NCBI RefSeq assembly: GCF_002958735.1
Contig: NZ_PPGH01000037.1
Location: forward strand, 124,001-188,000
DNA from: Chromatium okenii
GTDB taxonomy: Bacteria > Pseudomonadota > Gammaproteobacteria > Chromatiales > Chromatiaceae
Reading direction: 5' to 3'
DNA: 64,000 nucleotides
Below, piece after piece: positions 36,064 through 45,473 of the stretch. The position numbers and the translations under genes are program-made. Numbering within the stretch: position 1 is the first letter of the stretch; each line of letters begins with the position of its first letter. The notes beneath the pieces were generated by a model. It was not told the origin of the DNA, made no database searches, and worked only from the letters and a program-made list of their open reading frames with translations.

Positions 36064-37760
36064 ATACCTTTATAAACTGGCGGTATTGACCAGTTGCTCT
36101 CACTTTCATTCAGTCCTTTAAATTCTGAAAACTGTTTTGGTGCTAAAATTGGGATACTCCGCGATGCACCGCCAATAGCAACAGCAAGCTGAAGAAATTC
36201 ATTGGATAATTCAGGATAATCATTTTTAACCCAAAGTGGAACTGGAACAGAGGCTCGAATTTGAAGTTGCCTATCGTGAACAAGTGGACTCTTTTTTTCA
36301 ATACTGCGAATCATTGGCAATGTAGCGCCGCCACCTGTAAATACCACAGCTAGCTCCCCATTTCCAAGCCCTTCAACCCAGCTTTTATGTACACTAGTGA
36401 GGCATTTAAAAAATTTTTCGTGAATTAATTTTTCAAATTCTTTCACAGCGGGTTGTTCAATAAATTCACTAAGATTTATTTGACCTAGTTGATCGTTAGT
36501 TAAAGAAAAATTTACTTTACTTTCGCAGAACAATTGTTCTTTTAGTTGTCTAATTCTGAGTGATAAATCTGCATCAATCATTAAAAAATCGTTGTCACTA
36601 GAAACAACATTAGCTTTTTTTAGAATATAGCTTCGTAATAATTTATCTACCATATCACCAGCTTGTCGTAATACTTGTACTGATCCAGGGATTTCCCAAA
36701 TTTTAATTGGTGAATTCATTTCATGGACTTCCGCGAACAATGCGTAATCAATTGTACCTGCACCAACGTCTATAACCATTAGCAGTCTGCGGAAATTTTG
36801 CTTACACTGAAACGAGCGAAATCGGCTTCCGACGGCTGCGACTGGTTCAATTACTCCACTATCGATTAAATAAGTTGGCAGTACTTCTAAATTACGAATA
36901 TCTGTTAACACCTGTTTAGCTGTCTTCACATCAATCCCGTTATGCCATCCACCATGTAGGGTGTCAGCCAGTATTTGAGCACGCACCATCAGTGCGCGTA
37001 GTTGATTCTCAGCCCATGATCCTCGGTCTGGTGGTAATACGGGTCGAGTAAAACGACGACTAACATATCGACTATAACCATTGGCTTGTAACTGAGAAGT
37101 AGCCATGTCAGTAAAATAAGCAAGAAATAAAGTCACCATATCGCCTTTAGTTAAAGCGATATTTGTTGGGTTATAAGCAGTTTCTAAAGGCGCTTCATCT
37201 AAATCACACATGACATCCTTGCACAAAATATCTTTAATGGAATCAAATCTCTTTCTGTTTATTGTATCAGCATGTGTGCTTTCTGATACAGCTCGATGCC
37301 CAAACAAGATACGCCCACTATCTGTAATAAAAATTGATGAAATCAGTGAATAGATAGGTTCAGATTGACCAGCTTCTTGACCAATTTTTAAATCTACAAG
37401 ATTGTCATCTGTTTCATCTGTTGCAAAGGCTTTAGACATCGCTGTTCCAAAATCTAAACACAGCAAAATATCTGGGCTTTCTGGTCGATCAATTCCAATT
37501 GAGTTGAGGTTAGGAAGGATAGGGGTTAAAACTGGTTTCAAATTTGTTGTTTCAGTAGGCACGGTATCTTTTAGCAATATCTGTGGTCGGTCAGGTTGAA
37601 GACTATTTAGTATTTTCACCGCAAACTGCAATGCTTGATGCTCCTTTTCCGAAACAACACCATCAAGTTTTAGCTTTCCAGTTATTGCATCACGTTCAAG
37701 ACGTTCAATTAAATTTTCTACAAAAACTAATGCTGTTGCGTTTTCCATGACATCTCCCAA
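36060..37760 (-). CDS. Hsp70/actin-like ATPase
   Basis: The 566-residue protein has an N-terminal extension (1-95) followed by an actin/Hsp70 ATPase fold. Phosphate-1 is LLCLDFGTAMSKAFA (Asp103), phosphate-2 is MVIDVGAGTIDYALF (Asp331), and the adenosine motif is AVVFTGGGATLPMIRS (about 485). The C-terminal substrate-binding domain of DnaK is absent, so this is a DnaK-like or actin-like ATPase of unknown client. It lies 24 bases after the unknown helical protein and overlaps the amidase, suggesting the three work together. Confidence 0.83.
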   Translation of the reverse strand: MGDVMENATALVFVENLIERLERDAITGKLKLDGVVSEKEHQALQFAVKILNSLQPDRPQILLKDTVPTETTNLKPVLTPILPNLNSIGIDRPESPDILLCLDFGTAMSKAFATDETDDNLVDLKIGQEAGQSEPIYSLISSIFITDSGRILFGHRAVSESTHADTINRKRFDSIKDILCKDVMCDLDEAPLETAYNPTNIALTKGDMVTLFLAYFTDMATSQLQANGYSRYVSRRFTRPVLPPDRGSWAENQLRALMVRAQILADTLHGGWHNGIDVKTAKQVLTDIRNLEVLPTYLIDSGVIEPVAAVGSRFRSFQCKQNFRRLLMVIDVGAGTIDYALFAEVHEMNSPIKIWEIPGSVQVLRQAGDMVDKLLRSYILKKANVVSSDNDFLMIDADLSLRIRQLKEQLFCESKVNFSLTNDQLGQINLSEFIEQPAVKEFEKLIHEKFFKCLTSVHKSWVEGLGNGELAVVFTGGGATLPMIRSIEKKSPLVHDRQLQIRASVPVPLWVKNDYPELSNEFLQLAVAIGGASRSIPILAPKQFSEFKGLNESESNWSIPPVYKGI

Positions 37761-37784
37761 ATAAAATTTGCGAATTTTTAATAA

Positions 37785-39254
37785 CTAGACTTTTTCAACA
37801 AGGGCTTTTCTTACGATATTCAAATTTCCATCAGCATTCTCACGCACAATCATCGGCTGAATGATTTTAACTTGACGTACTCCTTGAACATGTCCACCAA
37901 CGAGCTCATGCGCCGCTTGAGTATAATCAACGCGATCACCAGGTAGTCCTTGCATAGCTAAACCGCGTTTAGTTGCTAAAGCATTGACATCATTGAGAAC
38001 AGCGTGACAGCGAGCAATTAAACTGTCTAATGGTTTTATTAGCGTTGGTTCTAACAAACGCAGTTCTGCTAGAATATCGTCTGATATATTAACTAAAGCA
38101 TTATTAAGTTGATGATTGTCGATGATTAGCGTAGCCAACACTGGATCAGCAGAAAGTACCTGACTTTCTTCTATTCCACTAAACACTTCTCGACGTTTTA
38201 AATTGCGTTTTCCTTTAAGCCAGTTGCAAATTTCAGTATTTAGTTCAGGATGACTTTCAACAATAGTTGATGTCACTCTAACAGCTGCTTCACGTGATCC
38301 TGATATTTTAACTAGCTGCTCAAATAAGTTGTCATCCATAACGCCTTGTTTTGCGAGCAGCATTAAAGCATCTCGAATATCACGTTTAACCAGTTGGAGA
38401 TTCGTAGATTTTTCTGCAATGTAATGCCATTCCGGTAACAAAAACCAACTTTTTGGCGTATCGATTGCAGCGTATAATGACGATTCAGTGACTAAAGAAA
38501 TCTGTGTTCGAGCGATGTCGTGAACAAATCCGGCAATATCTTCAACAGCTTTTTTAGCGATTTCCTGCGTTTCGGGTGGATTAGCTCCAGCGAAAGCAGC
38601 GCGTAGCATATTTTGTAAGTATTGACCTGCATCTAAACTAGGTTCAATTAACACCGATACCGCTTGAGGTCGAATTGCTGCAAAAATACGTTCTAAACGT
38701 TTAACGACTGCATCCCCAGGGTTTTTCGTATCCGGTTTAAACTGCTGAAGAGATATTGCTAACAAGTGAAATATCTGAGCAAGTGTGGTTGCTTTTTTGA
38801 ATAGAACAGCGCCTAGCTCTTGACGTAATTTTTCACCTTGTTTTTCTTCAATGATGCCAGTTGCAGCATAACTAATAATCCAATTTTGGGTTGAGTATTG
38901 TAGTGCAGTCGCAATGTAATAGCGGTCTTCTGGGTCTTTTAGAATTGAAAGTGCAGGGAGTGGCTTTTCAAGTACCTGTAACAGCCGTTTAGTAATATTA
39001 TTTCTGAGCGATTTGACGTTTCCAATGCGTGCTAATGCTGCAACTGATCGAAGACAATCATCTGGTGTCTGTGGGTTAGTGGCTAATTGCGTTAAATCAT
39101 TCAGTCCTGATGTTAGACGCGGATCATCTCGCACAGCATGTAAACTGCGTTTTTTAATCAGCTCCGTAAGTGCTGCTAATCGTTCATTAAGTGATGATGC
39201 ATCTGCAAAAGAATTTAACAACAAATCAATTTGTTCTGATTTTGTTTCAGTCAT
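37785..39254 (-). CDS. Unknown helical protein linked to Hsp70-like ATPase
   Basis: I do not recognise this 489-residue protein. It lacks a signal peptide or membrane segment and reads as almost entirely helical, with HEAT/ARM-like spacing in the first 150 residues (for example CLRSVAALARIGNVKSLRNN). The C-terminal 40 residues become beta-like (VRQVKIIQPMIVRENADGNL). Its fixed position just before the Hsp70-like gene suggests a partner, such as an adaptor or exchange factor. That is inference only. Codon use and composition resemble the rest of the Ter run. Confidence 0.55.
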   Translation of the reverse strand: MTETKSEQIDLLLNSFADASSLNERLAALTELIKKRSLHAVRDDPRLTSGLNDLTQLATNPQTPDDCLRSVAALARIGNVKSLRNNITKRLLQVLEKPLPALSILKDPEDRYYIATALQYSTQNWIISYAATGIIEEKQGEKLRQELGAVLFKKATTLAQIFHLLAISLQQFKPDTKNPGDAVVKRLERIFAAIRPQAVSVLIEPSLDAGQYLQNMLRAAFAGANPPETQEIAKKAVEDIAGFVHDIARTQISLVTESSLYAAIDTPKSWFLLPEWHYIAEKSTNLQLVKRDIRDALMLLAKQGVMDDNLFEQLVKISGSREAAVRVTSTIVESHPELNTEICNWLKGKRNLKRREVFSGIEESQVLSADPVLATLIIDNHQLNNALVNISDDILAELRLLEPTLIKPLDSLIARCHAVLNDVNALATKRGLAMQGLPGDRVDYTQAAHELVGGHVQGVRQVKIIQPMIVRENADGNLNIVRKALVEKV

Positions 39255-39305
39255 TGAATTTATTTCCGTTGAACAGAGTTAATTTTTTAACGACGTTTTC
39301 TGAAG

Positions 39306-40061
39306 CTAAACCAACTGCCGACCCAATGTTTCTTTAAATAATTGCGAGCCGCGTGGCGTTATTGAATAATCGCATTCAGCCATGAATGCACCATCAATCA
39401 GGCTATCACCGATGCCTATCGTAAGTAATTCGCCCCATTCGTTAGTAAGCTGTTTAATAAGATAGTGCACCGCATGTTCTTTGCCAAGACTGCGTGGTAA
39501 AATGGCAAGATTATTGCCATTGCGATGTAATTGATAATCATGGTGCGTCATAAGCCAAGGCGTGACTACCATTTGCTGTAATTGATCGAGGTCGGCGATG
39601 TGTCCAGCACGATATTTCACCACCACATAAAAAGGCAAATTAAAATCAGTAATCAATCGCGAATGCGCCGCTAATGCGTAGCGAGTAATAGCAGTGTTAA
39701 TTAATATGAGCACAGCAGTGAGGTCGCTAATTGCTGCTTCTGATGCAATGGTCATACGTTGATGCCAATACGGGTCGGGAACACCAGCGGGAGTTAAAAT
39801 AACGCCGCCGTAATTGAGAATACACCAACTGCGAAATGGTAACTTCACACGATATAACGAATCATAGTCGCGGGCGGTGGTGGGAATAATTAGTGCATTG
39901 TCATCAAGCAATTGCCATAACATGCGCTGTTTCGCAGTCATAAAAGAATTGGCGCTGCGATCCCGCAAATAAGCAACTGGATGCAGCGCGTTTTCAATTG
40001 GACATTTCTGGAGACTTTGGAATAGGGTGTCATCCAAATCCACAAAGACCAGTGTCCGCAT
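39306..40061 (-). CDS. HAD-superfamily hydrolase (Ter-associated)
   Basis: The 251-residue protein begins MRTLVFVDLDDTLFQSLQKC, with the HAD motif I nucleophile in DLDDT. Motif III/IV residues are in SLGKEHAVHYLIK and IGIGDSLIDGAFMAECD. It most resembles Cof-type or sucrose-phosphatase-like HADs. Comparative studies place such HADs with a phosphoribosyltransferase and often an ATP-grasp enzyme in a nucleoside-like biosynthetic module attached to ter loci. It starts two bases after the terB stop. Confidence 0.83.
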   Translation of the reverse strand: MRTLVFVDLDDTLFQSLQKCPIENALHPVAYLRDRSANSFMTAKQRMLWQLLDDNALIIPTTARDYDSLYRVKLPFRSWCILNYGGVILTPAGVPDPYWHQRMTIASEAAISDLTAVLILINTAITRYALAAHSRLITDFNLPFYVVVKYRAGHIADLDQLQQMVVTPWLMTHHDYQLHRNGNNLAILPRSLGKEHAVHYLIKQLTNEWGELLTIGIGDSLIDGAFMAECDYSITPRGSQLFKETLGRQLV

Positions 40062-40063
40062 CT

Positions 40064-40519
40064 TTAGACCAATTCAAAATCCGCCGGATTCAAGCCGAGT
40101 TCCATCGCAATTTTGCGTGCAACCTGCTTTTCACTATTGTCGAAATTACCATCGGCGGCGGCAATTGCAATAATGAGACGCATAATAAGACGTGACGCAT
40201 CGGCATTGCTTTTCATCTTACCAATTGCTTCATACGCCTTGGCTTCACCTAAATCCTTATCAAACTCGATCTGGCTCATTGCGTTCTGGAATGCTTCAAT
40301 CAGTTCCTTGCTGGAAAAGACTGATAGTGCCTCATAGTTCTCAATGAAGCGCATCATCTTCTGTTTTTCCTGCGAAGAAACCACGCCATCAGCCATTGAA
40401 ATCAGCACTGAACCACTGATTGCCGCATTCAAAAAATCCTTATTTTTGAACTTCAGCGCCTCATTTTTCAGTTCAGTCGCTTTCTGCTTCAGATTGCTAA
40501 CAAAATCTTGAAAACTCAT
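40064..40519 (-). CDS. TerB family protein
   Basis: The 151-residue protein begins [20 protein letters not shown] and has the helical TerB fold with acidic metal-binding positions ([16 protein letters not shown] and IAAADGNFDNSEKQVARKIA). It is a near-duplicate of the TerB at 41173-41627, sharing most residues and the same length. TerB interacts with the membrane protein TerC in studied systems; no TerC is encoded in this window. Confidence 0.9.
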   Translation of the reverse strand: MSFQDFVSNLKQKATELKNEALKFKNKDFLNAAISGSVLISMADGVVSSQEKQKMMRFIENYEALSVFSSKELIEAFQNAMSQIEFDKDLGEAKAYEAIGKMKSNADASRLIMRLIIAIAAADGNFDNSEKQVARKIAMELGLNPADFELV

Positions 40520-40550
40520 GGTTATTTCACCTGTAATTCTGCATTAATCA

Positions 40551-41126
40551 TTAAACATTTACGCCGTGTTGCAGTGCTAACGCTCGCAATCCACCAGCAT
40601 AACCCTGACCGACAGCTTTGAATTTCCAATCGCCGCTGTGACGGTAAATCTCACCAAAGATCATTGCGGTCTCAGTCGAATAATCTTCAGATAAATCGAA
40701 ACGCACTACTTCCTGTTGATTGTCGCGGTTAACAATACGCACAAAAGCATTGGCAACCTGTCCAAAGTTCTGATGACGTACATCAGCATCGTGAATGGTA
40801 ACGACAATTACCAATCGCTGAATCTCGGCTGGCACTTTTGATAGTGTGATGTGCATCGTTTCATCGTCACCATCGCCTGAACCACTCAGATTATCGCCGG
40901 TGTGTTCGACAGAGCTTTCCGGCGAAGTGCTTTGATTGTAAAAGATAAAATAGGCATCATTCGGAACTTTACCGTTCTCTTTTACCATAAATAGGCTGGC
41001 ATCGAGATCAAATGCCAGTCCATCAGTTGCGCGAGCATCCCAGCCCAATCCGACCAGTATATTTTCAAGGCTGGGTGCCTCTTTACTCAGATTAACATTA
41101 CCGCCTTTATTCAAACTAATTGCCAT
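40551..41126 (-). CDS. TerD family protein
   Basis: The 191-residue protein starts at 41126 ([20 protein letters not shown]) with an AAAGGAG ribosome site. It has the canonical TerD pattern: [20 protein letters not shown], the Ca2+ loop [17 protein letters not shown], and [20 protein letters not shown]. In the raw sequence this frame is open into the upstream terB (358 codons in all), but the own ribosome site and normal TerD length argue for a separate gene; see the terB entry. Confidence 0.92.
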   Translation of the reverse strand: MAISLNKGGNVNLSKEAPSLENILVGLGWDARATDGLAFDLDASLFMVKENGKVPNDAYFIFYNQSTSPESSVEHTGDNLSGSGDGDDETMHITLSKVPAEIQRLVIVVTIHDADVRHQNFGQVANAFVRIVNRDNQQEVVRFDLSEDYSTETAMIFGEIYRHSGDWKFKAVGQGYAGGLRALALQHGVNV

Positions 41127-41172
41127 TGGATGCTCCTTTGTAGTAGAAGGACGTGTTTTAGAATCTATAGGT

Positions 41173-41627
41173 TCAGACAATTCAAAATCCGCGAGATTTA
41201 AGTCGAGTTCTCGCGCAATTTTACGCGCAACATGCTTTTCACTATCATCAAAATAACCATCGGCAGCCGCAATTGCAATAATTAACCGCATAATGAGTCT
41301 GGCTGCGCTTTCATTATGCCTCATTTTGTAAATTGCGGCATAGGCTTTGGCTTCACCAATATCTTGGTCGAATTCAATTTGATGTAGCGTATCTTGAAAA
41401 GCTACGATCAGTTCACTACTTGAAAAAACGGACAGTGCTTCATAATTTTCAATAAAGCGCAGCATCTTCTTTTTTTCTTCCGAAGAAACCACGCCATCAG
41501 CCATTGCAATTAATACTGAACCACTGATTGCGGCATTCAAAAATTCCTTATTTTTGAATTTCAGCGCCTCATTTTTTAATTCCGTCGCTTTCTGCTGTAG
41601 AGTGCCGATAAAATCTTGAATGCTCAT
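41173..41627 (-). CDS. TerB family protein (stop hidden by an apparent one-base deletion)
   Basis: The protein starts [20 protein letters not shown] and parallels the other TerB residue by residue to ADFEL. The paralogue ends FELV-stop, from GAATTGGTCTAA. Here the DNA reads GAATTGTCTGAAC; adding one G (GG read as G) gives GAATTGGTCTGA, that is FELV-stop, and exactly 151 residues. Without it the frame continues into terD and suggests a TerB-TerD fusion. The start overlaps the phosphoribosyltransferase stop by four bases. Confidence 0.85.
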
Positions 41628-42763
41628 ATCAAATTGTCCGGGCGATAAGTGATGCAGCAGCTGCCGAGTGATTGTCGCAATTCATTTAAATCAGCAGAAG
41701 GTGTTTCGTGGCAAATGATAATACGCACAAATTCGTCAGGACTCACGTTATACAAATAATTTGCAATTCCTTCACCGTAGTTATCACCAAACATTAGACG
41801 ATTTTTAATATCAGCGCCAAGCAAAATCGGTGAGCGCGTCGTTGCCTGCACGACTACAGCAAATCCTTTTGCCTCTAGCGCCAGCCCAATACGAAAAGCT
41901 AAGTGCATGAATTCGCCAGTGCCCAATACCAGCAGTCGCGCTCCAGTATTCAATCCTGCACTCAATTGTTCCAAATCAGCGGTGGGAATTTCAAGTTGGC
42001 GATCAATTCCAAAACGACCGAGATGAATAGCAAGTTGCGCTGGATTACGGCGATTGTTGCCCACTGCTGGCGCAGCGATTTCATTATTGGTTATGGAATT
42101 TGGTATAAATGAAAAATCTCCGTGCAATAGTGCATTCACTGTTACTGGTAAACCGATTTGTGCGGAAAAGCGTTCGGCGCTGTGTTCGCCACTAAAATCA
42201 GTTAAAGCGACAAAATGTACCCGTGCCAATTGTGGATTGCGAGCGCGATACGCATTCGCCAAATTGCACAGTGTCGCACCAGTGCTGATTTCGTCATCAA
42301 TTAAAATTAATTCACGAGCGGAATAAAATCGCTGGCGTAGATGCAATTGGCGTGGCTCATAAAGCAATTGATCGGGCGCGTGACAATGTGGTTCTTGAAA
42401 TTGTAAATGCGCCCAATCCGCTATTTGATAGCGAGTTGAATGCAGAAATAATGCGTCCGGGTTTGAATATCGCTTTAATAGTGCCTCGAATACGCCTTGA
42501 CCCAAACCGGTTGCGGTTTCTGCCATTGCCACACACAGCCACGCATTCGTGCGCAAATGCAATGATTGTGCTAATAATTCATGCACTTGGCGCATTTGCG
42601 TTGGCGCAGTTGGCCAGTGTTTGCCGAGCACTTTGCTGACAAATAAAAACCCGCGTTTGCGGTTATTGCGGGCAGCAAATCCGCATAAATCAGCAAGTGG
42701 AAGCATCGCTTGGCGCACCGCGACTTGCAGCGTTCCGGTTGCTAATTCAATGCGTTGCGGCAT
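41624..42763 (-). CDS. Phosphoribosyltransferase-domain protein (Ter-associated)
   Basis: The ATG at 42763 ([20 protein letters not shown]) gives 379 residues. A PRTase core is visible with the PRPP-binding loop [18 protein letters not shown] (about 162-180). A C-terminal domain with [20 protein letters not shown] and [18 protein letters not shown] follows; together they match the PRTase-TRSP proteins that accompany ter genes. In other genomes this partners with ATP-grasp and HAD enzymes to make an unidentified nucleotide-like product. Only the HAD partner is present nearby. It is the first gene of the minus-strand run, preceded by a 36-base gap from proC. Confidence 0.85.
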   Translation of the reverse strand: MPQRIELATGTLQVAVRQAMLPLADLCGFAARNNRKRGFLFVSKVLGKHWPTAPTQMRQVHELLAQSLHLRTNAWLCVAMAETATGLGQGVFEALLKRYSNPDALFLHSTRYQIADWAHLQFQEPHCHAPDQLLYEPRQLHLRQRFYSARELILIDDEISTGATLCNLANAYRARNPQLARVHFVALTDFSGEHSAERFSAQIGLPVTVNALLHGDFSFIPNSITNNEIAAPAVGNNRRNPAQLAIHLGRFGIDRQLEIPTADLEQLSAGLNTGARLLVLGTGEFMHLAFRIGLALEAKGFAVVVQATTRSPILLGADIKNRLMFGDNYGEGIANYLYNVSPDEFVRIIICHETPSADLNELRQSLGSCCITYRPDNLI

Positions 42764-42798
42764 GATCACTTGTCACTTTGCGCCTGCGAGATTTCAGT

Positions 42799-43626
42799 TT
42801 ATTGCCCAGATAACGTGTGTGAAATTTCCGCTGCCCGCGAATTCGCTGCCTGCGTTGCCCGTGCGACCAGATTGACAAAATCGGCATCTTGAAACACGAC
42901 CAGCGCCCGCTCAGTCGTTCCACCCGGCGAGGTGACTTGCTCGCGCAGTTGTGCGGGCGGAGCCGAGCTTTCCATTGCCATTTTTGCTGCGCCCAATGCG
43001 GTTTGAATCGTTAATAAGCGTGCTGTTTCTGCATCCAAACCCAGCGCAATTCCCGCTGCTTCTAACGCTTCCATCAATAAAAAGAAATACGCCGGACCGC
43101 TACCAGAAATGGCAGTCACTGCGTCGATTTGCGCTTCATCTGTCACCCAGCGCACCAAACCGACGGCACGCAAAATCGTCTCAGCATGATTGCGTCCTTC
43201 GGCATTCACTTCTGAGCTGGCGTGTAATCCAATCGCGCCGGTTTGCACCATCGCTGGCGTGTTGGGCATGGCACGAACCACTGGCAATGGCGCACCAAAC
43301 CAGCGTTGCAGCGCCTGTTCGGGAACGCCAGCCATCACTGAAATAATCAACGGCTGATGTTCGCGCACCTCTGCTGCAATCTCGGTACACACCGCTGCCG
43401 CCATTTGTGGTTTCACACACAGCACCAGCGTTTCGGCATCCGCCAGCGCCGCTGCGTTGCTGGCAAAAGCGCGTACTCCGAAGTTAGCTTGCAGCGATTC
43501 GCGCCGTTCCTGACTGGGATCAGCGACTTGAATACTGGAGAGCAAATGACCGTCGGCGACCAATCCGGCGATCAAACTGGTGGCCATGTTGCCGCCACCG
43601 ATAAATGCAATTCTGGCTGTGCTCAT
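42799..43626 (-). CDS. proC: Pyrroline-5-carboxylate reductase
   Basis: ProC makes proline from pyrroline-5-carboxylate with NAD(P)H. The ATG at 43626 (MSTARIAFIGGGNMATSLIA) gives 275 residues, standard for the family. The Rossmann loop FIGGGNMA, the RAMPNTPAMVQTGAIGLHA motif, and the C-terminal signature QLREQVTSPGGTTERAL are present. It runs into the Ter region at its 3' end, 36 bases before the PRTase start, so read-through into the Ter run is possible. Confidence 0.95.
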   Translation of the reverse strand: MSTARIAFIGGGNMATSLIAGLVADGHLLSSIQVADPSQERRESLQANFGVRAFASNAAALADAETLVLCVKPQMAAAVCTEIAAEVREHQPLIISVMAGVPEQALQRWFGAPLPVVRAMPNTPAMVQTGAIGLHASSEVNAEGRNHAETILRAVGLVRWVTDEAQIDAVTAISGSGPAYFFLLMEALEAAGIALGLDAETARLLTIQTALGAAKMAMESSAPPAQLREQVTSPGGTTERALVVFQDADFVNLVARATQAANSRAAEISHTLSGQ

Positions 43627-43756
43627 CAGATAAAACCCTATCAAACGAAACAAGATAAGACGTAAATATAGCGCGGTCAGTGGTTGGCTGGTGCGTTTCA
43701 GGCAGCGAATTTCCAGTTAGGATAACGGTCATCTTCCATTATTTTGACCTGAATTG

Positions 43757-44382
43757 ATGAACAGTCCTGTTTCTGCCTCAACGGCGCTGGCGCGATTGCG
43801 CGACGGCAATCACCGCTTTACCACCCATCAAACCGCCACTAACGCGCAACTCAATCATCATCAACGTCTGGAACAACTTGCTGGGCAGATGCCGTTTGCG
43901 GTGATTCTCGGCTGTTCCGATGCGCGAGTTCCCGCAGAAATTATTTTCGATCAAGGGCTTGGCGATTTATTTGTGATTCGCGTTGCTGGCAATATCGTCG
44001 CGCCGTCACAGTTGGCAGCGTGGAATTTGCGGTTTCGCGCTATCACACGCGCCTTGTGGTGGTGCTCGGTCATTCACACTGCGGCGCAGTGACGGCAACC
44101 ATTGAATCGCTGTTGGACGGCGAAGACAGCGAATCACGCAACATCGCGTCCATTGTCGATCGCGTGAAACCAGCAGTGGCTGGGTTTCTCGATACCGATT
44201 TGCGGCACGACCGGCTGGCGCTGCATCGCGCCGCAGTTCGCGCCAACGTCCGCGCTTCAGTCGATCATTTGCGGCATGGTTCGGCGATGATCGAAGCGTT
44301 CATTGCCGATCACGGTTTGCAAGTTATCGGCGCGGAATATGCGCTGGAAACCGGCGCAGTGAATTTCTTTGATGCGTTTTAG
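43757..44382 (+). CDS. Beta-class carbonic anhydrase (one apparent frameshift)
   Basis: The enzyme interconverts CO2 and bicarbonate. The ATG at 43757 opens MNSPVSASTALARLRDGNHR and reaches the zinc-site ILGCSDARVPAEIIFDQ and IRVAGNIVAPSQ. There the frame breaks at about 44007. The next frame gives VGSVEFAVSRYHTRLVVVLG followed by HSHCGAV, which has the remaining zinc ligands His and Cys. One G missing (CAGGTT read as CAGTT) explains it. The repaired protein has 208 residues, a normal length. It is divergent from proC. Confidence 0.9.
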
Positions 44383-44387
44383 TTGAA

Positions 44388-44431
44388 AAAAGTTGGCAGT
44401 TTTCAGTAAAAAATTGCTGTTAACTGCCAAC
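44388..44431. terminator. Hairpin between convergent carbonic anhydrase and rdgC genes
   Basis: GTTGGCAGTT and AACTGCCAAC form a perfect ten-base stem around TTCAGTAAAAAATTGCTGTT. Its placement between convergent stops suggests a bidirectional terminator. The arms resemble the dispersed TCAGT-type repeat. Confidence 0.6.
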
Positions 44432-44444
44432 GAAATCAATCGCC

Positions 44445-45353
44445 TCAGACTGCGTCGGATAAGCCAAATATCGTTTCAAAACGGGCGATTAACTGCCGCA
44501 TTTGCAACGCAAACAGTGCAAATTCAGCTTCCAGCCGCGCTGCGGCATCTGCTTTTGCATCGTCATCATTGAGTTCATCCAGCAGCGCATCCGTCACTTG
44601 CACCCGTTTGAGCGACAAATCATCCGCCAGCACGAAATCCAGTCGTTCATTCCAATTCAGCGCCAGCTTTGTCACCAATTTACGGGCGCGTAAATGGTTC
44701 AAAATCTCTTCGCTGCCAAGGTCTTGACCACGACAGCGCACCACGCCAGCGTCATCATCTGCGTCGCGCAATTCGCAAGCATCGCCCGCCATAAAATCCG
44801 CTGGCGCACTGTCTGCCAGCAGCCAATCGGTCATTACGGCCGACGGCGCTTGACGCGGATTTGGCAACCGAGCTGGCAGCGATTCGAGCGTTTCGCGCAG
44901 CAGCGTGACGACATCCTCGGCTTGCTTTTCGCTCGCTGCATCCACCATCAACCAACCCAATTCAGTGTCGATGTAAAGCTGGGTGCGACGCGAGCGCGTG
45001 AACGCCCGGGGCAACATTTCGCTGATAACCTGCTCACGCAGCCGCCGCCGCTCTGCCCGCCCGACATCCCGCGCTTCGCTGGTTTCCAGTTCGCTAATCC
45101 GCTCATCGAGTGCCTCCGCAATCGCTGACGACGGCAGCAACCGTTCCTGTTTACGGGCGCACAGCAGCAAACAACCGTTTACTGCCGTCACCAGTGCCGT
45201 GGAGTCATCGCCCAACGGTGTTGCCCAGCCGAGCGTGGTGGTTTCCAGCGGGCCGCAGGGTCGAAACTGCCGCGTCGCCAACCGTTCAGCAAGTGCTGAC
45301 GCATTCAAAGCAAAGGGATTTTCTAAACGAAATAAACGTACATTTTTGAACAT
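44445..45353 (-). CDS. rdgC: Recombination-associated protein RdgC
   Basis: RdgC is a ring-forming, non-specific DNA-binding protein that limits RecA-promoted strand exchange. The 302 residues match the family along their length: MFKNVRLFRLENPFALNASA at the start, RQFRPCGPLETTTLGWATPL, and FVLADDLSLKRVQVTDALLD near the C-terminus. The gene is intact and monocistronic, convergent with carbonic anhydrase. Confidence 0.94.
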   Translation of the reverse strand: MFKNVRLFRLENPFALNASALAERLATRQFRPCGPLETTTLGWATPLGDDSTALVTAVNGCLLLCARKQERLLPSSAIAEALDERISELETSEARDVGRAERRRLREQVISEMLPRAFTRSRRTQLYIDTELGWLMVDAASEKQAEDVVTLLRETLESLPARLPNPRQAPSAVMTDWLLADSAPADFMAGDACELRDADDDAGVVRCRGQDLGSEEILNHLRARKLVTKLALNWNERLDFVLADDLSLKRVQVTDALLDELNDDDAKADAAARLEAEFALFALQMRQLIARFETIFGLSDAV

Positions 45354-45473
45354 TGTCGATCCTTAATTGAAAAGCCGGAAAATTTATTCAGTGCATGATG
45401 TACTGCAAGCGCAACATCTTTTGTTAACAGATTTCGTTAAAATCATACTGTTTTTATTCAACATCGGTGTGCA

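Noticed and set aside
40551..41627. A novel TerB-TerD fusion protein
   Set aside because: The junction is explained by one missing G relative to the paralogous terB end, and terD has its own start and ribosome site.
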